Source: Burkholderiales bacterium (GTDB lineage Bacteria > Pseudomonadota > Gammaproteobacteria > Burkholderiales > Burkholderiaceae_C). Taken from it: DNA of 64,000 nt. The position numbers and the translations under genes were made by a program. Location of the stretch: contig CANJJE010000007.1 of NCBI GenBank assembly GCA_947474755.1, positions 62,001 to 126,000 of the forward strand, read 5' to 3'. The notes under the pieces were generated by a model that made no database searches, was not told where the DNA came from, and saw only the letters and a program-made list of their open reading frames with translations. The number at the start of each line of letters is the position of its first letter. Position 1 is the first letter of the stretch. Shown piece by piece: positions 27,412 to 36,296 of the stretch.

Positions 27412-27891
27412 ATGAACAGATTCCTTCAGGCGCTGCTGTTGCTGGTGATGACCTGGGCGGCGGTCGGATGCTCGCAGTTGCCGCTGCGCGATCCCTTGCG
27501 GATCAGTCTGGTCGGCATCGAACCGCTGCCAGGACAAGGCCTGGAGTTGCGCATGGCGATGAAGCTGAGGGTACAGAACCCGAACGACACGCCGGTTGAC
27601 TTCGACGGGATTGCGCTCGATGTCGATCTGCGCGGCTTGAGCTTTGCCTCTGGCGTCAGCGATCAGGTCGGCTCGGTGCCGCGTTACGGCGAGTCGGTGA
27701 TCTCGGTGCCGGTCTCGGTGTCGGCCATCTCGGTGCTGCGGCAGGGGCTCAGCTTCGCCAACGGCGATCGTTCCAGCGTCAGCTACACGATCCGCGGCAA
27801 GATCGGCGGATCGATGCTCAGCGGGTCCACCTTCAAGGCGAACGGCCAGATCGAGCTGCCGACCTCGCTGCTCGGCTCCGGCACGCCTTGA
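27412..27891 (+). CDS. LEA type 2 family lipoprotein
   Basis: 159 aa. A lipoprotein signal ends at AAVGC (Cys about 20). The mature part reads as a water-stress/hypersensitive-response LEA-14 domain: RMAMKLRVQNPNDTPVDFDGIALDVDL, then paired beta-strand pattern and VSYTIRGKIGG. LEA type 2 domains adopt an Ig-like beta sandwich; in bacteria they are small periplasmic lipoproteins of unclear role. The gene follows purL by 48 bp and precedes a DUF1624 gene by 19 bp, so the three could share a transcript. Confidence 0.75.
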   Translation: MNRFLQALLLLVMTWAAVGCSQLPLRDPLRISLVGIEPLPGQGLELRMAMKLRVQNPNDTPVDFDGIALDVDLRGLSFASGVSDQVGSVPRYGESVISVPVSVSAISVLRQGLSFANGDRSSVSYTIRGKIGGSMLSGSTFKANGQIELPTSLLGSGTP

Positions 27892-27910
27892 GTCGGGTAC
27901 GGTCGGCGTG

Positions 27911-28666
27911 ATGGCGCCGGCGGTCGGCAGGGCCTCGGGCACCGATCGATTTGATCGGCTCGATGTGCTGCGAGGCGTGGCCATCGTCTGGATGGCCGCG
28001 TTCCACTTCTGCTTCGACCTGAATCACTACGGCTTCATCCGGCAGGACTTTCACACCGACCCGCTTTGGACCGTGCAGCGCAGCGCCATCGTCACGCTGT
28101 TTCTGTTCTGCGTCGGTCTCGGTCAGGCGGTGGCCCTGGACCAGGGCCAGACGATGCAGCGCTTCTGGCGGCGCTGGGCGCAGATTGCGGGCTGCGCGTT
28201 GCTGGTGAGCTTCGGTTCGGCGCTGATGTTCCCGCAGACCTACATCAGCTTCGGCGTGCTCCATGGCATTGCGGTGATCTTGCTGCTGCTGCGGCTGGTG
28301 GCACCGGCGGGCCGCTGGCTGTGGCCGCTGGGCGGGGCGGCGCTCTTGATGCCACTGCTCGTCCAGCACCCGTTCTTCGATACCCGCGCCACCAACTGGG
28401 TCGGTCTGGTCACCCACAAGCCGACCACCGAGGACTATGTTCCGGTTCTGCCCTGGCTGGGCGTGGCGTTGTGGGGACTGGCGGCAGGCCAGTGGGCCTT
28501 GCGGCATCGTCCTGTGTGGCTGGGCGGTGCACTGCCTGCTGCACTTTGTCTGCCGGCCCGGCCGCTGGCCATGCTCGGCCGCTGGAGCCTCAGTTTCTAC
28601 ATGCTGCACCAGCCTGTGCTGATCGGCGCGGTGATGACGGCGGCCTGGCTGCTGCATCCGCAGTGA
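27911..28666 (+). CDS. DUF1624 / heparan-alpha-glucosaminide N-acetyltransferase-like membrane protein
   Basis: 251 aa from ATG 27911 (a GTG directly before it is the alternative). The N-terminus has RLDVLRGVAIVWMAAFHFCFDL, the signature of the DUF1624 acyltransferase family, with the conserved Asp/Arg and His before TM1. Further TM helices include SAIVTLFLFCVGLGQAV, VLHGIAVILLLLRLV and LSFYMLHQPVLIGAVM, giving about seven. Such proteins are predicted to transfer acetyl groups across the membrane to glycans; the substrate is unknown. Confidence 0.78.
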   Translation: MAPAVGRASGTDRFDRLDVLRGVAIVWMAAFHFCFDLNHYGFIRQDFHTDPLWTVQRSAIVTLFLFCVGLGQAVALDQGQTMQRFWRRWAQIAGCALLVSFGSALMFPQTYISFGVLHGIAVILLLLRLVAPAGRWLWPLGGAALLMPLLVQHPFFDTRATNWVGLVTHKPTTEDYVPVLPWLGVALWGLAAGQWALRHRPVWLGGALPAALCLPARPLAMLGRWSLSFYMLHQPVLIGAVMTAAWLLHPQ

Positions 28667-28709
28667 TGCGAGCGAGGTTCGAGCCGAGCTCAGCCGCTAC
28701 CATCGGTCA

Positions 28710-29498
28710 ATGAGCAACAAGATCCTGTTCGGCTTCCATGCCGTCACCGTGCGGCTGAAGACCACGCCGAAATCCGTCGTCGAGATCCACGTCGACACCT
28801 CCCGTCGCGACCAGCGCATGCGCCAGTTCATCGAGCGTTGCACTGTGGCGGGCTCCAAGCTGATCGACAGCGACGATGCCCGGCTGCAGAAGATGTGCGG
28901 CACGCATCGTCATCAAGGCGTGGTCGCACGCGTCGAGCCGGTGGCACTGAGCCGTTCGATCGACGACACGCTGGACGAGCTTGATGTCATCGACGGCAAC
29001 CCGCTGCTGCTGGTGCTCGATGGCATCACCGATCCGCACAACCTGGGTGCCTGCCTGCGCGTGGCGGACGGCGCTGGAGCACACGCGGTCATTGCGCCGA
29101 AGGATCATGCGGTCGGCGTCAACGCGACGGTGGCCAAGGTGTCCAGTGGGGCGTCGGACACGGTGCCGTACTTCATGGTCACCAACCTGGCGCGCACACT
29201 CAATGAGTTGAAAGACCGCAACATCCGAGTCATTGGCACGTCAGACACTGCCACGCAGTCGCTGTACGACATCGACCTGAGCGGCCCCGTGGCGCTGGTG
29301 CTCGGCGCCGAAGGCGCGGGCATGCGGCAGTTGACCACCAAGACCTGTGACGAACTGGTCAGCCTGCCAATGCTCGGCGCCGTCGAAAGCCTGAACGTAT
29401 CTGTTGCCAGCGGCGTGTGTCTGTACGAAGCGCTTCGTCAGCGGCGTGCGAAGGAGGGCGCCTCTCGCAGCCTGCTCTCCGATGGCGCTCAGGCGTAG
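28710..29498 (+). CDS. rlmB: 23S rRNA (guanosine-2251-2'-O)-methyltransferase
   Basis: 262-aa SPOUT methyltransferase. It has an N-terminal substrate-binding domain (FGFHAVTVRLK, HQGVVARVEP), then the catalytic knot with motif LVLDGITDPHNLGACLR, ALVLGAEGAGM and the C-terminal LPMLGAVESLNVSVASGV. RlmB methylates G2251 in the P-loop of 23S rRNA. The stop overlaps the end of the decayed cyd relic on the opposite strand by 10 bp. Confidence 0.93.
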   Translation: MSNKILFGFHAVTVRLKTTPKSVVEIHVDTSRRDQRMRQFIERCTVAGSKLIDSDDARLQKMCGTHRHQGVVARVEPVALSRSIDDTLDELDVIDGNPLLLVLDGITDPHNLGACLRVADGAGAHAVIAPKDHAVGVNATVAKVSSGASDTVPYFMVTNLARTLNELKDRNIRVIGTSDTATQSLYDIDLSGPVALVLGAEGAGMRQLTTKTCDELVSLPMLGAVESLNVSVASGVCLYEALRQRRAKEGASRSLLSDGAQA

Positions 29499-30178
29499 CG
29501 CAGCGTCGTCGCCTTGCCCCAGAGCACCTTGCAGGGGAACACGGTGTAGACCGCGATGGCCGGCACCGAGATTCACACACCGATCAGGATCACCGTCAGG
29601 GCAGCAGTGCGGCTGGCTGCCTGCCAGATCGTCAGACGATCGATGACCCCCAACGGGTAGATGCTGCAGGCCAGCCCGATGAAGCCGAGCACGGGGACGG
29701 CGATCAGCACCCTGCCGATCACGGCTGGCGCCCAGGTCAGCTTGTCCCAGCTGATCGCCTTCATTTGCAGAGCACCCTTGGTCTTCATTGCAAGCCACGC
29801 TGCGCCCAGCGGCGCATAGGCGGCTGGAGATGAAGGGCTGGCGATCCAGCCTGAAGAAGTGATGCCGGACAGCACCAACAGAAACAGCCTGGGAATGCGG
29901 GCGGTCTGCCACTGGGCGCGACGTGACAGCCGCCAATTGGCCTAGCTGACGACCAGCATCAGAACGCCCATGCGGACATCGGAGCGCGAGAAGTCGAGGG
30001 AGTCGCCGATGTCGTCGGCGTTCAAAGGGCGAGGGGATACGAAGATCAGCGCAGAGATCTGGCTGCCGTTGCGATTGATGCCCCAACGGATGCCCATCTC
30101 GCCAAAGTGGCTGACGAAGCTGCGCACGAGCGCGAACAGCCCAGAGATGTTCGTGTGGCCTTGCATTGGATGCGGCAC
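29489..30178 (-). pseudogene. fused relic: GbsR-type regulator start, CydA piece and CydB end in one frame with two stops
   Basis: One reading frame runs from ATG 30178 to TGA at 29489-29491, broken by TAG at 29942-29944 and TGA at 29573-29575. The first part (FGEMGIRWGINRNGSQI, PLNADDIGDSLDFSRSDV) looks like a GbsR/MarR regulator N-terminus. Around the TAG, MGVLMLVVS-stop-ANWRLSRR and FLLVLSGITSSGW resemble the C-terminal half of CydA. The rest (LGAAWLAMKTKGALQ, GLACSIYP, DRLTIWQAAS, VPAIAVYTVFPCKVLWGKA) resembles CydB. Both stops fall where Trp is expected (TGG to TAG or TGA). My reading: a regulator-cydA-cydB locus collapsed by internal deletions. Family matches are from memory. Confidence 0.65.
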
Positions 30179-30260
30179 ATCGAGCTGGCCTTGCCGCAGC
30201 GATGCGATCCATGAGTTCAGTGATATCTGAAAAGCGTCAATGGACCGCTGTGAGATCCCG

Positions 30261-30298
30261 GCGGTTTTCTGGACTCAGGCCTGAGCCCAGAAAACCGC
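30261..30298. terminator. 38-bp near-perfect palindrome straddling the egtD stop codon
   Basis: Outer arms GCGGTTTTCTGG (30261-30272) and CCAGAAAACCGC (30287-30298) are exact reverse complements; the inner CTCAGGCCTGAG (30274-30285) is a perfect palindrome; only one A/C pair is mismatched. The left part of the transcript stem is coding: it encodes the last residues AVFWAQA and the stop. There is no U-tract after it, so it may be a terminator of unusual form, an mRNA stabiliser or a protein-binding dyad. Confidence 0.6.
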
Positions 30299-31291
30299 GA
30301 ACCAGCCCTTTGCATCAATCCAGCACCGGCTGTCGGCAAACCCTGCCGATCTCAGCAACGCGGCAAAGGTCTCGATACGGTACTTGTAGGAGTTCTCGGT
30401 GTGCAACCGCTCGCCGGCTTCGAATCGCCGTTGCCCCTCAGGCCACCGCGCTAACAGCGCGCGGCGGGCTTCGAGGTGCATCTCGATGCGCGAGGCGTCC
30501 CGGTTGAAGAACGCCACGTGGCGCCAATCGCGTGGGTCGAAATCGCTGCCGATCAAGCGGTTCAGATGAAGCAGCAGGTTGAGGTTGAAAGCAGCAGTGA
30601 CGCCCAGCGCGTCGTCGTAGGCCGGCTCCAGCCATTCGGTTCCCTTGATCAGATCGACACCGATCAGCAGCCCGCCTCCGACCGCCTGGCGTCGCACGCT
30701 GGCAAGAAACGTCTCGGCCTGCTCGGGTGCGAAATTGCCGATGCTCGACCCGGGGTAGAAAAACACCGGCCTGCCTCGCACCACGTCTGGCGGCAGCGCC
30801 AGCGTGCTGGAAAAATCCAGGCCGATACCGGCCACGTCGAGACAAGGGTGCTGGCGTTGCACGTCCTCGAGCGACTTTTCAAGAAAACCCACCGAGATGT
30901 CGACCGCCACATAGAGCGATGGCTGCAGCGACGGGATCAGCCGCAACGCCTTCGCGCAGTTGCCAGCGCCCAGATCGATCAATGTGTCCACCGTGCCGAT
31001 CGCCTGCGACATCGCCGTCGCGTTCGCAGACAGGATCGCTGCCTCGGTGCGCGTCGGGTAGTACTCGGGCAGTTCGGTGATGGCCTCGAACAGGCGGGAG
31101 CCCAATGCGTCATACAGGAACTTCGGCGAGGTCGTCGCCTGCGTGGCGCTCAAGCCATCGATCAGCTCGCGGCGAGTCTGCGCGGGATTCTCGAAACAGA
31201 CCTGCATCAGGCGATGGCTCGCATCGACTGTGGGGCCTGGTCTGGGCGATGACGCGGACGATGCGGTGGGTTTCAAGGCGGGGAACTCCAT
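30275..31291 (-). CDS. egtD: L-histidine N-alpha-methyltransferase (ergothioneine biosynthesis)
   Basis: 338 aa from ATG 31291 (MEFPALKPTA). EgtD trimethylates histidine to hercynine with SAM. Family features: LIDGLSATQATTSPKFLYDALGS, FEAITELPEYYPTRTE, SAM site LIDLGAGNCAKALRL, YVAVDIS, FFYPGSSIGNF, IGVDLIKGTEW and the C-terminal ENSYKYRIETF. Neither egtB nor egtC is beside it: neighbours are the cyd relic and lepB. It may work with a distant egtB or stop at hercynine. The stop codon sits inside a strong palindrome. Confidence 0.85.
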   Translation of the reverse strand: MEFPALKPTASSASSPRPGPTVDASHRLMQVCFENPAQTRRELIDGLSATQATTSPKFLYDALGSRLFEAITELPEYYPTRTEAAILSANATAMSQAIGTVDTLIDLGAGNCAKALRLIPSLQPSLYVAVDISVGFLEKSLEDVQRQHPCLDVAGIGLDFSSTLALPPDVVRGRPVFFYPGSSIGNFAPEQAETFLASVRRQAVGGGLLIGVDLIKGTEWLEPAYDDALGVTAAFNLNLLLHLNRLIGSDFDPRDWRHVAFFNRDASRIEMHLEARRALLARWPEGQRRFEAGERLHTENSYKYRIETFAALLRSAGFADSRCWIDAKGWFAVFWAQA

Positions 31292-31437
31292 GGTCGGCGG
31301 TTGGCTGAGTTGCCTGGACCTTCCAGCGCATTGTGTTGCGGGGCCAGCGCCAGCGCAGGGTGTGGACACAATCGACCATCCGCCGGGCCTTGGCCATACC
31401 CACCCCCGATAATTCGCAAAGCTTTCGACCGCCCTCC

Positions 31438-32262
31438 ATGCAAATCGGACTGTCCAATAACGAATTTCTGTTTGGCGTGATGGTTGCGACCGGTGCTTGC
31501 CGATGGGCCTGGCGACACAAGCTGAGCCAGATGGCTGAACCACCGTTGCGGCGGCCACTGTGGGCGTTCCTGGGCACCGAACTGTTCGTCATCGTCGCGC
31601 TGATCTTCACCTGTCGTGTCGCAGTCGCCGACTGGCCCAGCGTGCCCTCGGGCTCGATGGAGCCGACGCTGCGCGTCGGTGACTACCTGCTGATCAACCA
31701 CCTGGCTTACGGGCCACGGCTGCCGTTCACCAACACCGCGATAGAGTTCGGGCAGCCGCAGCGCGGTGACGTGGTCGTCTTCCGATACCCGCACGACGTC
31801 TCCCAGTTCTATGTCAAGCGCCTGATCGGCATGCCGGGTGACGTGGTGACATTCGTTGGCGGGACCGTCGCGATCAACGGTGACGCACCGAAGGCAGAGG
31901 TTTTGGCGGACGATCAGCTCGCATCATTGCAAGTGCGCAGCACCGACGAGGATCGAGGCCAGTGGATGGTCCTCGAAACAGCCGCTGCGCCAGCGCGCGT
32001 TGTGAAGATCAATCCCTTCATCCTTGGCCGCACGCCGCTCAATCTCGCTGACCCCGGTCTGGCGTCACACTGCCAGTCGCCGCGAGGCGGTGAATGGCGA
32101 TGCACCGTTCCGGCAGGCCAATACCTGATGCTGGGCGACAACCGCGACGCCTCCGCCGACTCGCGCGAGTGGGGCTTCCTGCCTCACGAGCAGGTCTATG
32201 GCAAGGCGGTGCGGGTGCTGTTCAACTTCAGGCAGTCAGGTCGATCCTGGATGCCGCTTTGA
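31438..32262 (+). CDS. lepB: signal peptidase I (second-type, not beside lepA/rnc)
   Basis: 274 aa from ATG 31438. A TM helix at about 43-62 (FLGTELFVIVALIFTCRVAVA) leads into the catalytic domain: Ser73 in PSGSMEPTL, Lys127 in FYVKRLIGMPGD and the box GDNRDASADSREWGF. It cleaves signal peptides of exported preproteins at the inner membrane. The usual lepA-lepB-rnc context is absent, so this may be an extra copy. Between the Lys box and the GDNRD box lies a longer than usual insert (about 145-215) with two Cys (HCQ...WRC) that could form a disulfide. It is followed by coaBC after 19 bp. Confidence 0.85.
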   Translation: MQIGLSNNEFLFGVMVATGACRWAWRHKLSQMAEPPLRRPLWAFLGTELFVIVALIFTCRVAVADWPSVPSGSMEPTLRVGDYLLINHLAYGPRLPFTNTAIEFGQPQRGDVVVFRYPHDVSQFYVKRLIGMPGDVVTFVGGTVAINGDAPKAEVLADDQLASLQVRSTDEDRGQWMVLETAAAPARVVKINPFILGRTPLNLADPGLASHCQSPRGGEWRCTVPAGQYLMLGDNRDASADSREWGFLPHEQVYGKAVRVLFNFRQSGRSWMPL

Positions 32263-32281
32263 AACTGTCAATGCACCCACG

Positions 32282-33565
32282 ATGACCCAACCACTCGATT
32301 CAGTGACCTCGGCGGCGCCTGCCGAAGGCGGTGATCTCGAAGGCAAGCACATCGTGCTCGGCCTGTCGGGCGGCATCGCCTGCTACAAGGCGGCAGAACT
32401 GGCGCGCGCCCTGGTGAAAGCGGGTGCCACGGTGCAGATCGTGATGACTGAAGCGGCGGAACAGTTCATCACGTCGGTGACGATGCAGGCCTTGTCGGGG
32501 CGACCGGTTTTCACCAGTGCCTGGGACACACGCGATGTCGATGGCAAGGCGAACAGCATGGCGCACATCAACCTGACGCGGCAGGCTGATGCAGTGCTGG
32601 TGGCACCCGCCAGCGCCGACTTCATGGCCAAGCTGTTGCATGGCCGCGCAGACGACCTGCTGAGCCTGTTGTGTCTGGCGCGCCCGATCGAGACCTGCCC
32701 GCTCTTGCTCGCTCCTGCGATGAACCGCGAGATGTGGGCGCACCCGGCCACGCAGCGCAACGTTTCGCTGCTGCGGGCCGACGGCACCCATTTCCTTGGC
32801 CCGGACAGCGGTGAGCAGGCGTGCGGCGAGGTCGGTGACGGTCGCATGCTCGAGCCCGATCAACTGCTGGAGGAACTGATCGGCTTCTTTCGCCCCAAGC
32901 CATTGGCTGGCAAGCGCGTGCTGATCACCGCGGGGCCCACCTTTGAGCCCATCGATCCGGTGCGTGGCATCACCAACCTGTCCAGCGGCAAGATGGGCTT
33001 TGCAATCGCGCGAGCCGCAGCAGAAGCGGGCGCCGAGGTCACGCTGGTGGCTGGCCCGGTGCATCTGGTCACGCCGCGTGGCGTGCGGCGCGTCGATGTG
33101 CGCACTGCCTTGCAGATGGCTGAAGCCGTGATCCCGTTGGCACCGACCCAGGATGTGTTCGTCGCCACCGCGGCAGTGGCTGACTGGCGGCCGACGAGTC
33201 TGGCCGAGCAGAAAATCAAGAAGAACGGCAGCAAGGTCGCGCCGATCTTCGAGCTGACCGAGAACCCCGACATTCTGGCTGCGGTGGCGAAGATGGCCCT
33301 CGTGGAGGGTCGACCGTTCTGCGTCGGCTTCGCAGCCGAAAGCCACGATCTGTTGAAGCATTCGCGCGAGAAGCGCGAGCGCAAGCAGATCCCATTGATC
33401 GTCGGCAACCTGGGTCCGGCCACCTTCGGGCGCGACGACAACGCGCTGATGCTGGTCGATGCACAGGGACACCGCGAGCTGCCGCCAGCCAACAAGTTGA
33501 CGCTCGCGCGCTGGCTGATCGCCGACATCGCGCAGCGGCTGACATCCATGGAGATACCGGCATGA
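32282..33565 (+). CDS. coaBC: bifunctional phosphopantothenoylcysteine decarboxylase/phosphopantothenate-cysteine ligase
   Basis: 427 aa from ATG 32282. It carries out two steps of coenzyme A synthesis. The N-terminal flavoprotein CoaC half shows [27 protein letters not shown] and the active Cys in [12 protein letters not shown]. The CoaB half has [18 protein letters not shown]-type and [10 protein letters not shown] motifs, [14 protein letters not shown] and FCVGFAAES. Its TGA overlaps the dut ATG by 4 bp, a conserved coaBC-dut coupling. Confidence 0.94.
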   Translation: MTQPLDSVTSAAPAEGGDLEGKHIVLGLSGGIACYKAAELARALVKAGATVQIVMTEAAEQFITSVTMQALSGRPVFTSAWDTRDVDGKANSMAHINLTRQADAVLVAPASADFMAKLLHGRADDLLSLLCLARPIETCPLLLAPAMNREMWAHPATQRNVSLLRADGTHFLGPDSGEQACGEVGDGRMLEPDQLLEELIGFFRPKPLAGKRVLITAGPTFEPIDPVRGITNLSSGKMGFAIARAAAEAGAEVTLVAGPVHLVTPRGVRRVDVRTALQMAEAVIPLAPTQDVFVATAAVADWRPTSLAEQKIKKNGSKVAPIFELTENPDILAAVAKMALVEGRPFCVGFAAESHDLLKHSREKRERKQIPLIVGNLGPATFGRDDNALMLVDAQGHRELPPANKLTLARWLIADIAQRLTSMEIPA

Positions 33566-34011
33566 CGACCATCGATGTGAAGCTGCTAGACGCACGTATG
33601 GCCGAGGCCCTGCCAGCCTACGCCACACCGGGCAGTGCAGGGCTCGATCTGCGCGCTTGCCTCGATGAACCTTGGCTCATCGAGCCAGGCCAGACGCGAT
33701 TGATCCCTACCGGCTTGGCGATCCACATCGCCGATCCGGGCCTGGCTGCGATGATCCTGCCGCGCTCAGGGCTCGGCCACAAGCATGGCATCGTGCTTGG
33801 CAATCTGGTCGGCTTGATCGATTCCGACTATCAGGGCCCGTTGATGGTCAGCTGCTGGAATCGCAGCCAGACGCCCTACACCGTGCAGCCGATGGATCGC
33901 ATCGCGCAGCTCGTCGTGGTGCCAGTGGTGCAGGCGAGCTTTCGTCTTGTGGACGCGTTCGATGCGTCAGACCGCGGCGCCGGTGGGTTTGGATCGACCG
34001 GGGCAAGCTGA
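33562..34011 (+). CDS. dut: deoxyuridine 5'-triphosphate nucleotidohydrolase
   Basis: 149-aa trimeric dUTPase that hydrolyses dUTP to dUMP. All five motifs are visible: [42 protein letters not shown] and the C-terminal [11 protein letters not shown]. The start ATG overlaps the coaBC stop. Confidence 0.96.
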   Translation: MTTIDVKLLDARMAEALPAYATPGSAGLDLRACLDEPWLIEPGQTRLIPTGLAIHIADPGLAAMILPRSGLGHKHGIVLGNLVGLIDSDYQGPLMVSCWNRSQTPYTVQPMDRIAQLVVVPVVQASFRLVDAFDASDRGAGGFGSTGAS

Positions 34012-34025
34012 CGCTGTTTGGCTGC

Positions 34026-34547
34026 TCAGTGCAGATGCTGGCCGGATGGCATGGCATTGAGCACACTGAACGCAGGTTGTCCGACGCTGCCGGCCTCGAC
34101 CTCGTCGGCCGTGGCCGTGCGCACACCCTGCACCTTCAGGTGGAGGCGCAGTGCCAATCCCGCCAGCGGATGGTTGCCATCAAGCACGACATGTGTCGGG
34201 TAGACCTCTGTGACGGTGTAGAGCACGTCTGCAGGCATGTTGGGCGTCACTGCACCTTCGGGTACGCCCTCGAACTGCATGCCGATTTCGATGCCACCGG
34301 GAAACACCGAGCGCTCCTCGAAAAACACCAGGGCTGCGTTGTAATCTCCGAAGGCATGTTCGGGTTCAAGGTGCAGAGAAGCTTCGAAACCGACGGTCTG
34401 GTCCAGCACGGCGGCTTCGACCCGTTCGAGCAGATCGTCGCCGCCATAGAAAAACTCCACCGGCTGCGCCAGCTCGTCGATCAGCTGGCCTTGTGCGTCT
34501 TCGAGTCGCCACGTGAGGGCAATGACGCAAGGGGATTGGATGTGCAT
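34026..34547 (-). CDS. FKBP-type peptidyl-prolyl cis-trans isomerase, SlyD/SlpA-like
   Basis: 173 aa from ATG 34547 (MHIQSPCVIALTWRL). SlyD-type layout: an FKBP segment (DELAQPVEFFYGGDDLLERVEAAVLD), inserted flap with EPEHAFGDYN and MQFEGVPEGAV, then VVLDGNHPLAGLALRLHLKV, the conserved NHPLAG hallmark. No His-rich metal tail is present, so SlpA-like is more likely than SlyD proper. Cytoplasmic folding helper. Convergent with dut, divergent from roxA. Confidence 0.88.
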   Translation of the reverse strand: MHIQSPCVIALTWRLEDAQGQLIDELAQPVEFFYGGDDLLERVEAAVLDQTVGFEASLHLEPEHAFGDYNAALVFFEERSVFPGGIEIGMQFEGVPEGAVTPNMPADVLYTVTEVYPTHVVLDGNHPLAGLALRLHLKVQGVRTATADEVEAGSVGQPAFSVLNAMPSGQHLH

Positions 34548-34627
34548 GCGGAAATGATCGCACACGGTGGCGAGTGCCTGCAGCGGCACATTGGCTGGGT
34601 CCCACAGGCGGATGGACAATCGCAGGC

Positions 34628-35767
34628 ATGACCCTCGACACTCCGATATCGCTGCTCGGCGGGCTCAGCCCGCAGGTTTTCATGCGCCGCCACTGGCAGA
34701 AAAAACCCTTGCTGATTCGCCAGGCGCTGCCGGGAACCGAACCGGCGCTCGACCGCGCAGCCTTGGTTGCACTGGCGGCAACCGACGGGGTCGAATCGCG
34801 TCTGATCGAGCGACGCGCTGGCCGATGGTCCTTGCGCCATGGGCCATTCACCCGACGCCAGTTGCCACCGCTGGCGAGGCCCGACTGGACGCTTCTTGTG
34901 CAGGGCGTCGACCTCCATGTGCCAGCTGCGCATCACTTGCTGTCGCGCTTCCGGTTCGCATCCGATGTGCGGCTCGACGATGTGATGATCTCGTACGCCA
35001 CCGAAGGCGGTGGCGTCGGTCCTCACATCGATTCCTACGACGTATTCCTGCTCCAGCTGGCGGGTCGCCGCCGCTGGCGTGTCGGCCGCGCCAGGAAGCC
35101 CGCGCTCGTACCCGACATGCCCCTGAAGATGCTCGCGAACTTCGAGCCAGAACACGAGTGGACGCTGGACGCAGGTGACATGCTGTACCTGCCTCCGGGT
35201 TGGGCGCATGACGGCGTGGCCGACGGTGAGTGCCTCACCGCATCGATCGGCTTTCGCGCGCCAACCCGCAAGGAGGTTGGCATGCACGTCCTGCAACGCA
35301 TGCTCGACGGCGTCGAGGACGATGATGGCACCGGGAGCCGCTATCGCGATGCGACGCAGGCCGCCACCGATCAACCAGCGCTCATTCCCCCCCGCTTGGC
35401 CGGGTTCGCTGCGGATGCAGTTCGGCGCCTGGTCGATGACCCGCTGTCGCTGAATTGCGCGCTGGGCGAATGGCTCAGCGAACCGAAGCCTCAAACCTGG
35501 TTTGATCCAGTCGATGCATTGCCCGGTCGCTGCGCTGTGTCACTCGACCGCCGTACCCGCATGTTGTACGACGACAGGCATCTGTTCATCAACGGCGAAT
35601 CCTTCGTGGCCACGGGCCGAGATGCCCGCCTGATGCAGCGTCTGGCAGACCACCGTGCCCTCGATGCAAAGGAGGTGGCGCAGTTGGGTACGAGCGCGTG
35701 GGAACTGCTGCAATCCTGGGTTTTCCAGGGCTGGCTGCGCGCTGTTGAGGCCGAAGCAGGAAGTTGA
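34628..35767 (+). CDS. roxA: ribosomal protein L16 arginine hydroxylase, JmjC/cupin type
   Basis: 379 aa from ATG 34628. Predicted Fe(II)/2-oxoglutarate oxygenase of the RoxA/YcfD family, which hydroxylates an Arg of ribosomal protein L16. Family start FMRRHWQKKPLLIRQA; metal ligands HxD in GPHIDSYDVF and the distal His in LPPGWAHDG; SIGFRAPT follows, and a winged-helix C-terminal domain ends the protein. Followed by an unknown 162-aa gene after 40 bp. Confidence 0.88.
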   Translation: MTLDTPISLLGGLSPQVFMRRHWQKKPLLIRQALPGTEPALDRAALVALAATDGVESRLIERRAGRWSLRHGPFTRRQLPPLARPDWTLLVQGVDLHVPAAHHLLSRFRFASDVRLDDVMISYATEGGGVGPHIDSYDVFLLQLAGRRRWRVGRARKPALVPDMPLKMLANFEPEHEWTLDAGDMLYLPPGWAHDGVADGECLTASIGFRAPTRKEVGMHVLQRMLDGVEDDDGTGSRYRDATQAATDQPALIPPRLAGFAADAVRRLVDDPLSLNCALGEWLSEPKPQTWFDPVDALPGRCAVSLDRRTRMLYDDRHLFINGESFVATGRDARLMQRLADHRALDAKEVAQLGTSAWELLQSWVFQGWLRAVEAEAGS

Positions 35768-35807
35768 GACACTGCGCCCGATGCATTCACATCGAGGAGC
35801 TTGAAGC

Positions 35808-36296
35808 GTGAATCCTCCATTCGTTGGTTTGATCGACACCCGAGCCCAGTTCCAGGCGGCCGTGCGGTCGGCTTTCGCCCGGATTGCCACGGCGGGAACG
35901 CGTGAGATCTGGTTGTGCGATGAGGACTTTGCGGACTGGCCGCTCAACGATCCACAGATCGTCGAGCACCTGTCGCAGTGGGCCAGTGCTCACCGCCGTT
36001 GCACCGTTCTGACCAACGGTTATGACATTCTCCAGCGGCAGCATCCGCGCTGGGTTCATTGGCGCCGCGAGCGATCCCATGTGGTTCATTGCCGAACTCT
36101 CGATGAATCGCACTCAAGCCCGCTGCCGTGTCTCCTGCTGGCACCGGGCTGCCTGACGCTGCGCCTGATCGATCGCGAGCGCTGGCGCGGGTCGTTATCC
36201 ACTGATCTGGCGGATGCCGTTCGGGAGCGGGAGCGGCTTGACGCGCTCATGCAACGATCCGTCGAAGCCTTCCCGTCGAGTACGCTAGGTTTGTGA
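35808..36296 (+). CDS. conserved hypothetical protein, unrecognised family
   Basis: 162 aa. No signal peptide or TM helix. It contains REIWLCDEDFADWPLNDPQI, HRRCTVLTNGYDILQRQHP and LRLIDRERWRGSLSTDLADAV. The layout (an aspartate-rich strand, then a loop about 'where others are' in a phospholipase D-like fold) is suggestive, but no HKD motif is present. Codon use matches its neighbours and the position right behind roxA suggests cotranscription. I cannot assign a function. Confidence 0.65.
   Translation: MNPPFVGLIDTRAQFQAAVRSAFARIATAGTREIWLCDEDFADWPLNDPQIVEHLSQWASAHRRCTVLTNGYDILQRQHPRWVHWRRERSHVVHCRTLDESHSSPLPCLLLAPGCLTLRLIDRERWRGSLSTDLADAVRERERLDALMQRSVEAFPSSTLGL

Noticed and set aside
23701-27984. 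Open frame of over 1400 codons on the minus strand opposite purL
   Set aside because: purL is intact with all motifs on the plus strand; the opposite frame is rich in His, Arg, Gln and Ala with no motif, the usual shadow of strong GC3 bias.
29499-30212. Alternative minus-strand frame spanning the cyd relic
   Set aside because: It is Arg/Ala-rich low-information sequence; the adjacent frame with two stops carries the recognisable family segments.
32300-33628. 442-codon minus-strand frame opposite coaBC
   Set aside because: Shadow; coaBC and dut are clear and overlapping on the plus strand.
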